Positions 10,938 through 17,726 of a stretch of DNA of 24,075 bases are shown in pieces. Every line of letters begins with the position of its first letter. The stretch's first letter is position 1. Source of the DNA: a virus; the IMG/VR virus record IMGVR_UViG_3300021963_000644, positions 1-24,075 of that record; one strand, given 5' to 3'. The position numbers and the translations under genes are program-made. Below the pieces are notes generated by a model. That model was given only the letters and a program-made list of their open reading frames with translations, did no database searches and had not been told where the DNA came from.

Positions 10938-13030
10938 CGTTCCACGCCGAAACGCCCGATTTGGTCTATCTCCGCAAGGAACTTGAGCGTTCCCTGTACA
11001 ATGGGGGCAATGTCGCTCGCCTGAACAGCAACGACGACATCCGCCTTGCCCGGTGGGAGGGCCAGAGCGACGACGGCAAGAAGTATTCGTCCAACGGCCT
11101 TGAAGGTGAGTCCGTCTTCCCTTTCGAGGGGGCTTCCGATGTCCGCTGTCGCCTGGTTGACCAGACCATCAACGAACTCGTCGTCCTGCTCGTCTCCTCC
11201 TGGCAGCTGGGTCGCCTCCGTGTCTCCGGCAACAACTACGACAACGCCGCCACCGCCGGTGCGATCCAGACCCTCGCCAACTGGGTGGTCAACAATCGGA
11301 TGAAGTCCGAACTGACCAAAGAGGTAGAACTCTGGGCGCAGTACGCCTTGCAGTTCGGTTGGGCCGTCACCCACATCGGTTGGGAACGCAAACTTGGCAT
11401 CCGCAATGCCGTCGTGACTGTCGGCGACATTGAGAACAAGGCTATGAACGGAGATAGCATCGCCTCCGAACTTCTCCAGAACTTCCAGTCCAACGGAGTC
11501 ACTGACTACAACAAGCAGCTGTTCCGTTCGATGTACGCCGTCGGAGAAAGCGAAGTCGAGCGTGTCATTGACGAACTCATCCGTTCCGGCACGTCCACCT
11601 TCCGTGAGCAGTACGATATCTACAGCCAGCCCGTCGTCGCCGCCCTCAAGCCGTTCGACGAAATCACGTTCCCTCCTGAAACCCTAGACCTTCAGGATGC
11701 CCGTGTCATCTTCCGTCGCACCCATATGACCGAAGTGGAGATGCGTGAACTCATCGAGACTGATGGTTGGGATCCTGCGTTCGTCGAGGAGGCTGCCAAC
11801 GCCGCCGGTAAGTCTTCGTGGTATGCCGACCCGAATCTCATTCCGACGACGACCAACATCACGAATACCCTTCACCGGGCGGATAACCTCGTTGAGATTA
11901 TCTACGCCTATACGCGCCAGATTGGGCCGGACGGCATTCCCTGCATCTACTACACAGTCTTCTGCCCCCAGGTCAGCGAGGACAACTACGCCAAGCACGA
12001 AATGCTGGACTACGCCCACGGCCAGTACCCGTTCGTCGAGCTGCGTCGTGAACACCTCCGCCGATCTATCGTCGAGTCCCGCGGCATCCCCGAACTGGCC
12101 TATACCGACCAGATGGAAATCAAGGCCCAGCACGACTCTATCCGTGACCGCACGGCTTTCGAGACTCTGCCTCCCATCAAGGTCAAGAAGCGTCTTGGCA
12201 CTCAGAATATCATCCAGCCGGGTGGTCTTCTGCCCGTCACCACGCCTGACGACTATACGTTCCTTTCGCCGCCTTCGGGCAATCCTGCACTCGCCTTCAA
12301 TCTCATTGATCGTGTTGAGGCTCGAAACGCGGCCTACTTCGGCCTGTACCACGCCAATATCCCGCCCGTCAAGACCCAGACGACCCAGCAGTTCCTCGTC
12401 AACAACTGGCTCAACGCCTGGAGCAAGGTCTTCAAGCAAATTGTCTCTCTGACACTCCAGTATATGGATGGCGCTCAAATCGAGCGTGTCGCCGGTACTC
12501 CCATCGTCATCAGCCCTAACGACATCTGCCACGCCTACGACTTCAATGTGTCGTACAACGTGCGTGAACTCGATACGGATTATGTGATGGAGAAACTCAA
12601 GGCCATCGCATCCTTCGTCGTCCCGATGGACAGCGGAGGTGTCATTGACCGCAACAAGTTGACGGCTCGCTTCGTCGAAGCCATCAGCCCTGAAGCCGCC
12701 AAGGACATCGTTCTGGATCAGGCTTCCGCTTCCCAGCGTATGTACGAGCAAGTCCAGAACGACATCGCCAAGATGATGGCCGGTATGGAGCCTCAGTACG
12801 TCGAGAACGACCCGGCAGCTAAGTCCAAGCTGCAATTCGCTCAGGACGTTATGCAGAAGAATCCGAAGGCTCAACAGGCCGCCCAAAGCGACCAGCAGTT
12901 CCAGGCTCTCCTCCAGAACTACTTCAAGAACCTCCAAATGAGCGTTTCTCAGCAGGAAAACAAGACCATCGGACGTATCGGCGTGACCCCGGTGTCCGAC
13001 CAGTTCAGCCAGCAGCAACAGAATGGCTAA
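10904..13030 (+). CDS. Portal protein
   Basis: A 708-residue protein directly after the packaging genes and before scaffold and capsid, with the size and composition of P22-like podovirus portals. The N-terminal half contains a predicted stem/wing region (SVFPFEGASDVRCRLVDQTI, then helices to WAQYALQFGWAVTHIGWER). The central stretch FDEITFPPETLDLQDARVIF and the following THMTEVEMRELIETDGWDP are typical of this family. The last 80 residues are helical and Gln-rich, as in portal barrel or crown regions. Twelve copies normally form the DNA entry channel. The start is ATG 10904, inside the HTH gene, without a Shine-Dalgarno sequence. Confidence 0.9.
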   Translation: MLDRDSRKDKLTFHAETPDLVYLRKELERSLYNGGNVARLNSNDDIRLARWEGQSDDGKKYSSNGLEGESVFPFEGASDVRCRLVDQTINELVVLLVSSWQLGRLRVSGNNYDNAATAGAIQTLANWVVNNRMKSELTKEVELWAQYALQFGWAVTHIGWERKLGIRNAVVTVGDIENKAMNGDSIASELLQNFQSNGVTDYNKQLFRSMYAVGESEVERVIDELIRSGTSTFREQYDIYSQPVVAALKPFDEITFPPETLDLQDARVIFRRTHMTEVEMRELIETDGWDPAFVEEAANAAGKSSWYADPNLIPTTTNITNTLHRADNLVEIIYAYTRQIGPDGIPCIYYTVFCPQVSEDNYAKHEMLDYAHGQYPFVELRREHLRRSIVESRGIPELAYTDQMEIKAQHDSIRDRTAFETLPPIKVKKRLGTQNIIQPGGLLPVTTPDDYTFLSPPSGNPALAFNLIDRVEARNAAYFGLYHANIPPVKTQTTQQFLVNNWLNAWSKVFKQIVSLTLQYMDGAQIERVAGTPIVISPNDICHAYDFNVSYNVRELDTDYVMEKLKAIASFVVPMDSGGVIDRNKLTARFVEAISPEAAKDIVLDQASASQRMYEQVQNDIAKMMAGMEPQYVENDPAAKSKLQFAQDVMQKNPKAQQAAQSDQQFQALLQNYFKNLQMSVSQQENKTIGRIGVTPVSDQFSQQQQNG

Positions 13031-13262
13031 GAGCATCGACGACCATAAGCGGGTATTCTCGTTCGATAGTAACGAGGTTTTTGACGCAGTCCTGGCCTTC
13101 CTTGATGCCAGCGTCGAAGCCGAGGTAGATCGTGCGATTTCCTACAGCACAGAGGGCGAAAAGCGTATCCACGCCTGTGGACGTGCCGAATCCCTAAAGG
13201 ACTTCAAAGACCTCCTCCTGTTACAGCAACAAGAGGCGCGAGAAGGCAAGTACGGCAAGTGA
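13023..13262 (+). CDS. Hypothetical protein, 79 aa, between portal and scaffold
   Basis: This small helical protein overlaps the portal stop by eight bases. It starts MAKSIDDHKRVFSFDSNEVF, with a helical centre (AVLAFLDASVEAEVDRAISY) and a C-terminal helix FKDLLLLQQQEAREG. I do not recognise a named family, but small genes at this position are common in podovirus head operons. It lacks membrane segments. A structural accessory or assembly factor is plausible. Confidence 0.75.
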   Translation: MAKSIDDHKRVFSFDSNEVFDAVLAFLDASVEAEVDRAISYSTEGEKRIHACGRAESLKDFKDLLLLQQQEAREGKYGK

Positions 13263-13265
13263 GCC

Positions 13266-13334
13266 GTGAAGAAACTTGCCAAAACCTACAACAGCCCTTT
13301 CCGGGCTTTGACGGCTATTGATTTCGGGGGTTAA
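13266..13334 (+). CDS. Possible 22-aa peptide
   Basis: GTG 13266 opens 22 codons (KKLAKTYNSPFRALTAIDFG after the start) in the gap between two genes, and its stop overlaps a possible ATG at 13334 (TAATG). A small hairpin AGCCC/GGGCT lies inside. It is included because the junction matches the phage's style, but the length makes chance likely. Confidence 0.25.
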   Translation: MKKLAKTYNSPFRALTAIDFGG

Positions 13335-13369
13335 TGCCCCTACGCCCCTGGGAGCAACAATTCCCTGAT

Positions 13370-14398
13370 ATGTCAGATTCCAACAATGCCGATATCGATC
13401 CGGCTCAAAATAACATCGAGGCACAGTCGAACGCCCCCTCTTCGGGCTTAAACGAGGAAACCCTTGCGCTTAAACTGCGTGAGACACTGTTCGCCGATAA
13501 CGAGCAGGCGGTAGAATCCCAGGCCGAGAACGAGGATGAAGACCAGACGGAGGTCAAGGACGACCCGGTGGAAGCGGAGGCATCTGATGCTGACGCAACC
13601 GAAGAAGTCCCCCAGGCCGAGGATGGCGACGAAGTTCATTCACAGGAAGCACAAGACGACGAGGGAGACAGCGATCTCCCGAAGGGTGTGCAGAAGCGTA
13701 TCGACAAACTCACGGCCAAGCGAAAGCAAGCCGAGGAGGAAGCCGAGAATCTCCGCAAGGAGGTTGAGTCGCTGAAGCAAGCGGTAGCCGAGTCCCAGCA
13801 AGCGAGCGCCAAGAACGAAAATAGCGTCACAGACGCATCAAATCCGTTCTCGACGTTGAAATCGAAGGCTGAAGTGGACAAGGAGATCGAACAAGCCCGA
13901 TGGCTGCGTTACAAGTGTATGGAGAACCCTAACGGGTTTATCCTTGGGGAAAGTGAGTATGGCCCGGAAGATGTGACACGAATGTTGGTCAATTCTACCA
14001 AGGCTATCGAAGAGCATCTGCCTAAGCAGCTGGCTCGTATCGAGGTCGAGGAAAAGATTAGACCGATTGCCGAGAACACATATCCGTGGTGGAAAGCCCC
14101 CCAATCGCAAGAGTACCAGATGGCGCAACAGATTCTTCGCACCGCACCAGAACTGAAGAAGTTCCCCGACTGGCAAATGTGGGTCGGTGATGCGATTGCA
14201 GGAATGAAAGCACGTGAGGCCAACTCCAAGCCTTCCCAGGCCCAGAAGAAAGCCCCCGTACAGCCCGTTCGTCCTACTGCCGCCCCGGTAAAAGTTGGCA
14301 AAACCGAAGCAAGTGCCAAGCAAGCCGTCAGTCGATTCGCAAAATCGACCTCCGCAGATGACCTCGCCAAAGTCCTGCTGTCCAAAGGTTTCATCTAA
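13370..14398 (+). CDS. Scaffolding protein
   Basis: An acidic, low-complexity protein located directly before the major capsid gene. The first 105 residues are rich in Asp, Glu, Gln and Ala (for example AENEDEDQTEVKDDPVEAEA). A coiled coil follows at about residues 103-155 (KRIDKLTAKRKQAEEEAENL). The C terminus is basic and helical (KQAVSRFAKSTSADDLAKVL), the usual capsid-contact element. Scaffolds guide shell assembly and leave before DNA fills the head. I chose ATG 13370 (MSDSNNAD), which gives 342 residues; ATG 13334 in the same frame would add 12 and is possible because of a TAATG junction. Confidence 0.88.
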   Translation: MSDSNNADIDPAQNNIEAQSNAPSSGLNEETLALKLRETLFADNEQAVESQAENEDEDQTEVKDDPVEAEASDADATEEVPQAEDGDEVHSQEAQDDEGDSDLPKGVQKRIDKLTAKRKQAEEEAENLRKEVESLKQAVAESQQASAKNENSVTDASNPFSTLKSKAEVDKEIEQARWLRYKCMENPNGFILGESEYGPEDVTRMLVNSTKAIEEHLPKQLARIEVEEKIRPIAENTYPWWKAPQSQEYQMAQQILRTAPELKKFPDWQMWVGDAIAGMKAREANSKPSQAQKKAPVQPVRPTAAPVKVGKTEASAKQAVSRFAKSTSADDLAKVLLSKGFI

Positions 14399-14419
14399 TC
14401 CCCCCTACCCCCTACTACT

Positions 14420-15448
14420 ATGCCCTCACTTCTCGAAAAGAATATCGTCAACGCTGGTAAGCGTGAAGACCTCGCCAACCTCATCGCTATGGTCGATGCG
14501 AAGGACACTCCCTTCACCTCGATGGCGAAGAAGGGTGCGCAGCCCGGTAACACGATCTTCCGCTGGCAGGCTGACCGCCTCCCCGCCACCACTGCCCCGA
14601 CACCCATCGTCGATGGTACTGACGTTGACCCGAACACCGGCACGACTAACTTCGTGAACGATGGTACGACCCAGTTCCGTGTTGAACTGAGCAATCGTAT
14701 CCAGATCTTCCGCAAGGCTGTCCGTGTCTCGAAACTGACCCAGGACGTCGCTAACATCGCTGGTGTTAAGGACGAACTCGCCAACAACGTCTCCAAGGCC
14801 ATTACGCTCATCAAGCGTGATATGGAAGTGGCGATGTGTGGCAACCAGGCTGCTCAGGTCGATAACGGCACTGTCGGCTATCGTACCCGTGGTCTTGACA
14901 AGTGGATCGTCGCCGCCGCCAATATCGACACTGTCGATCTCCCGGCTGCTGCTTCGGCCTTCTGCCCGTCTGCCTCGCAGATTTCCTCTGTCGGCACAGC
15001 TGCTCTTACCGAGACTGTCGTGCAGGATATCCTGACCGGCATCTACTCCCAGACCGGCCAGTTCAAGGACTACGACGCTCTCGTCGGCCCGACCCTCAAG
15101 CGTGCCTTCACGAACCTCGTCTTCACGACCACAGCCTCCGGCACGAACCAGTACCAGAGCGTCCGCACGTTCAATCGTGATGCCGACTCTTCGTCCTACG
15201 TCTCGTCCGTCGATGTGTTTGAAGGTGACTTCGGCCGCATCCGCCTCCACCCGTCCCTGTTCCTGAAGAACAACTTCAGCGGTTACATCATCCCGTTCGA
15301 CCAGGTCGAAGTCCGCTACGGCGGTAACGTCGCCCAGGTTTCCGAGTTGCAGGACAATGGTGGTGGCCCTGCTCGCCTGATCGAAGCGGTTGCCGGCCTC
15401 TGCGTCTACAACCCGCTGGCGTTCGGTAAGTTCGACTTCACTGCCTAA
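14420..15448 (+). CDS. Major capsid protein (SU10/DUF5309 family)
   Basis: A 342-residue protein following the scaffold. The N-terminal arm reads KDTPFTSMAKKGAQPGNTIF and is followed by RWQADRL. The stretch FRVELSNRIQIFRKAVRVSK with a later ITLIKRDMEVAMCG helix is the pattern of the SU10/DUF5309 HK97-fold capsid family. Beta-rich A-domain segments fill the rest (for example GDFGRIRLHPSLFLKNNFSG). It forms the icosahedral shell. The start follows a C-rich leader ending CCCCCTACTACT, with no Shine-Dalgarno sequence, although this should be the most strongly expressed gene. Confidence 0.93.
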   Translation: MPSLLEKNIVNAGKREDLANLIAMVDAKDTPFTSMAKKGAQPGNTIFRWQADRLPATTAPTPIVDGTDVDPNTGTTNFVNDGTTQFRVELSNRIQIFRKAVRVSKLTQDVANIAGVKDELANNVSKAITLIKRDMEVAMCGNQAAQVDNGTVGYRTRGLDKWIVAAANIDTVDLPAAASAFCPSASQISSVGTAALTETVVQDILTGIYSQTGQFKDYDALVGPTLKRAFTNLVFTTTASGTNQYQSVRTFNRDADSSSYVSSVDVFEGDFGRIRLHPSLFLKNNFSGYIIPFDQVEVRYGGNVAQVSELQDNGGGPARLIEAVAGLCVYNPLAFGKFDFTA

Positions 15449-15458
15449 TCAGACTGCC

Positions 15459-15821
15459 TTGTCTGACATCATCCAGTCTCTGTCCGAAGCAATCCCCGAC
15501 GATATGCGAAAGCAAGTCGAACGGGAACTTCTGACAGGCTGGAGGATGCAAGAGGCGGCTGCTTATTCGCAGGCGAAGCAGATGGCGGCCTTCCGTCATC
15601 AAAACGCGGCATCCAGCATTGAGGGGGTCGGGGAACTAAAAGCCCAGATTCCCCTCTCTGCTTTTCACTACTGGGGCCAACGCCTTGGTTACGAGTGCTG
15701 GAATGAGAAGGAGTTCCTAGACGACTTCATCAAGCATAACCCGGAGGTCGCTGTGACCAACCGAGTTAAGCGCACCACAGTCAATGGTGCTATCTTCACA
15801 GCAGACGGCTTTCTCACCTGA
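15459..15821 (+). CDS. Hypothetical head-region protein, 120 aa
   Basis: The frame opens inside the capsid gene, but the natural N terminus is at TTG 15459 (M)SDIIQSLSEAIPDD, ten bases after the capsid stop; ATG 15504 is the shorter alternative. The chain has helical charged segments (RKQVERELLTGWRMQEAAAY) and a recognisable central LSAFHYWGQRLGYECWNEKE, which I have seen in hypothetical proteins of podovirus head operons. The stop overlaps the connector start (TGATG). The function is unknown; a head completion or maturation accessory is likely by position. Confidence 0.75.
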   Translation: MSDIIQSLSEAIPDDMRKQVERELLTGWRMQEAAAYSQAKQMAAFRHQNAASSIEGVGELKAQIPLSAFHYWGQRLGYECWNEKEFLDDFIKHNPEVAVTNRVKRTTVNGAIFTADGFLT

Positions 15822-16585
15822 TGAGAACCACCCACTTTTCGCCGATCCTTTTCAACGCCCTTCAGTACTCCGGGCAGGATAGGCACAACATTTCAGAAGA
15901 AACCTTCGCCCAGTTCCGAGACTTCATCAACGAGCGTGTCCGCCACGCCTGGGAGTCCCAAGACTGGCCTGACCTTATCCGTGTAGCCCAACTCGTCGTT
16001 ACCGACGATGGCAACGGACTTGTTACTGCTGCTATCCCCGCAGATGCCGGTGAGGTTCTTACGTGCTACGACAAAGACCCCCTTGTCAGCACACGGGCTT
16101 CTCAACTGTCCTTCCGTCTATACGACGACGGGACTGTACAGAAACTCGTCCTCCCCAGCGACCCAGGCACTGTGTATGCCGACTATCGCATCAAGCGTCC
16201 CGATCTAGTCGGAGACTTGTACGGAGCGTCCATCGCCTATTCCGTTGGCGCTCAGGTCTACTTTGACAGCGGTAGCAACACTGGCACACTTATCCCCATT
16301 CCTGGTAAGCCTCACTATGGCAATTTCTATAATTGCCTGGAAGCGACGACGGCTGGTCAATCTCCTTCGACTCACCCGGCTAAATGGCAGATCGTACAGA
16401 TCCCCTATCTGTTCGCCTCTTATGCTGCCCGTGGTGCTTTCTCTGACTGGCTCAAGTCCGAGCTGCAGCTGGAAGCCGCCCAAGTCGCCGAAGCCGAAGC
16501 CCAAAACACTCTCACCGAAGCCATTGACGTAATCCTGCGCCAACAGAAACAGGTCAATCGCATCAATATGAACCGAACTTACTAA
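15821..16585 (+). CDS. Head-tail connector/adaptor protein with CBM-like insert
   Basis: 254 residues, located after the capsid genes where gp4-like adaptors lie. The N-terminal helix region (FAQFRDFINERVRHAWESQD) and the C-terminal helical tail (LQLEAAQVAEAEAQNTLTEA, ending KQVNRINMNRTY) fit an adaptor ring protein that docks under the portal. Between them, about residues 138-185, is a segment like a type 3 chitin-binding/CBM5-12 fold: YSVGAQVYFDSGSN, then GNFYNCLEATTAGQSPSTHP and AKWQIVQ. Such inserts are seen in other phage connectors. The start is ATG 15821 overlapping the previous stop. The assignment rests on position and layout rather than a diagnostic motif. Confidence 0.75.
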   Translation: MRTTHFSPILFNALQYSGQDRHNISEETFAQFRDFINERVRHAWESQDWPDLIRVAQLVVTDDGNGLVTAAIPADAGEVLTCYDKDPLVSTRASQLSFRLYDDGTVQKLVLPSDPGTVYADYRIKRPDLVGDLYGASIAYSVGAQVYFDSGSNTGTLIPIPGKPHYGNFYNCLEATTAGQSPSTHPAKWQIVQIPYLFASYAARGAFSDWLKSELQLEAAQVAEAEAQNTLTEAIDVILRQQKQVNRINMNRTY

Positions 16586-16590
16586 CCAAT

Positions 16591-16893
16591 ATGTCCGCCA
16601 ATATCTCCATCACCGCCCCGTTCGTCCCGGCTTTTGTCCATTCCGATGTGACACTCAGCACGACTGTCGCCGAGGTTCTCGCCGCCTCCGTGACCCCTGA
16701 GAAGCGAGTCTCGCTCATCATCCAGAACAAGGATGCCAGCATCGCCGCCGAAATCATCCTTAACGGCTCTGGATCTACCGGCCTCATCCTGGCTGCTGGC
16801 GCTTCGCTTTCGCTCGACTCCTACAAGGGTGCTGTCCGGGCGAAGTCTGCTTCTGGCGCTCCGACCCTGCACATTGCCTACGCCGTCATTTAA
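16591..16893 (+). CDS. Small beta-rich virion protein candidate, 100 aa
   Basis: This 100-residue protein has alternating hydrophobic residues typical of a beta sandwich (VTPEKRVSLIIQNKDASIAA, then ILNGSGSTGLILAAGASLSL and APTLHIAYAVI). It lacks a signal or membrane segment. Similar short beta proteins occur near capsid and connector genes and often decorate the virion. The start follows the connector stop by five bases (CCAATATG), again without a Shine-Dalgarno sequence. The stop overlaps the next ATG (TAATG). No precise family name can be given. Confidence 0.75.
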   Translation: MSANISITAPFVPAFVHSDVTLSTTVAEVLAASVTPEKRVSLIIQNKDASIAAEIILNGSGSTGLILAAGASLSLDSYKGAVRAKSASGAPTLHIAYAVI

Positions 16894-17426
16894 TGTCGGT
16901 CTGGTTCAAATATTTGGGTGACAAGGATATCCCTGTCGGGAAACCCAGCGGGGCTTCCATCTTTGGCCCTGTTGGGGAAAGCGTCCCTTCTGGCGTTGCT
17001 TATACTGTGTATGGAGCAACATACCCAGTAGCAGAGGGTGGTGCTGAAATAGAAATCACACAAGTTTCGACATATGTTCCCATCGAAATCTGCGATGTAA
17101 ATTACATCTATGAGTCATTTCCTCCGTATGCAGTTGTCGCAGATTGGTCGAATGTCACAAATGTTGCTTACAAGCCAAACGCAACTTATCTTATTGGAGA
17201 TAACACACCCACCCAGCAGACCCCTGTAGAAGTTCCTTCTGAGTCCTCTACTTACTACGATTCCGAATATGTCGCAGAGTATGCCGCACTTTCTGATGGA
17301 AGCGGAAGTTATACTTGGGGAGCATATGGCGTTGCTTTCTGGGCTGAAGATACCCCAATTTATGACGATGGTGCTTACTACTATTTCTGGGATGGTGATG
17401 GCGGTTATTATTCCGTGCCTATTTAA
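16893..17426 (+). CDS. Tyr/Gly-rich hypothetical virion-associated protein, 177 aa
   Basis: The TAATG junction fixes the start. The sequence is rich in Tyr, Ser, Val, Gly and acidic residues and has very few basic ones (for example SESSTYYDSEYVAEYAALSD and YDDGAYYYFWDGDGGYYSVP at the end). It looks beta-rich and possibly surface exposed. The base composition and codon choice are more AT-leaning than neighbouring genes, which suggests later acquisition or relaxed selection. I do not recognise a family. An adhesin-like or head-fibre role is suggested by composition and place only. Confidence 0.7.
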   Translation: MSVWFKYLGDKDIPVGKPSGASIFGPVGESVPSGVAYTVYGATYPVAEGGAEIEITQVSTYVPIEICDVNYIYESFPPYAVVADWSNVTNVAYKPNATYLIGDNTPTQQTPVEVPSESSTYYDSEYVAEYAALSDGSGSYTWGAYGVAFWAEDTPIYDDGAYYYFWDGDGGYYSVPI

Positions 17427-17431
17427 TATTT

Positions 17432-17617
17432 ATGAAAATTGAATCTAGAATTATTCCTGTCGGCTGGACTGCACTTGTTGCCGAAACCAAGTGCTATGTG
17501 CTTCGTGAATTCCCCAAGGGTGGCAAGTACTTCGGCAAGTTGACCATCGTGTCCAAGCCTACCGAAGAAGAACTTCTTGCCGAACTCACCCGGCTTAAAG
17601 TCTCTCTCCCTTCCTAA
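17432..17617 (+). CDS. Hypothetical protein, 61 aa
   Basis: A small protein starting five bases after the previous stop in AT-rich TTAATATTT. It has a compact beta-alpha look: MKIESRIIPVGWTALVAETK, CYVLREFPKGGKYFGKLTI, then a helical end EEELLAELTRLKVSLPS. The function and family are unknown. It lies in the virion operon just before a tiny membrane peptide, so it may be a tail or lysis accessory, without direct evidence. Confidence 0.7.
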   Translation: MKIESRIIPVGWTALVAETKCYVLREFPKGGKYFGKLTIVSKPTEEELLAELTRLKVSLPS

Positions 17618-17618
17618 T

Positions 17619-17726
17619 ATGCTTACGATCCTCCTGCTCGCTATCTCTTTCCTTGGCGGTGTCTATGTAGGCACTCGCTATTCTGATAAACTGAAGGACA
17701 TCTGGCACTCCATCACAGGTAAATAA
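17619..17726 (+). CDS. Tiny single-span membrane peptide, 35 aa
   Basis: ATG 17619 overlaps no gene and follows the stop of the previous one by one base (TAATATG). Its stop overlaps the next ATG (TAATG). Both junctions match the operon style, so the ORF is likely real. Residues 1-19 (MLTILLLAISFLGGVYVGTR) form one membrane segment, followed by a charged cytoplasmic-type tail YSDKLKDIWHSITGK. It resembles small phage holin-like or unknown membrane proteins, but no lysis enzyme is nearby. Confidence 0.7.
   Translation: MLTILLLAISFLGGVYVGTRYSDKLKDIWHSITGK

Noticed and set aside
11745-12452. 235-codon + strand frame inside the portal gene
   Set aside because: Ser/Arg/Pro-rich out-of-frame translation of portal codons, with no start context.
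11684-13036. 450-codon open frame on the minus strand opposite the portal gene
   Set aside because: It mirrors the portal frame. The product is Leu/Val/Asp/Arg-rich low-complexity sequence without any motif, and all supported genes are on the + strand.
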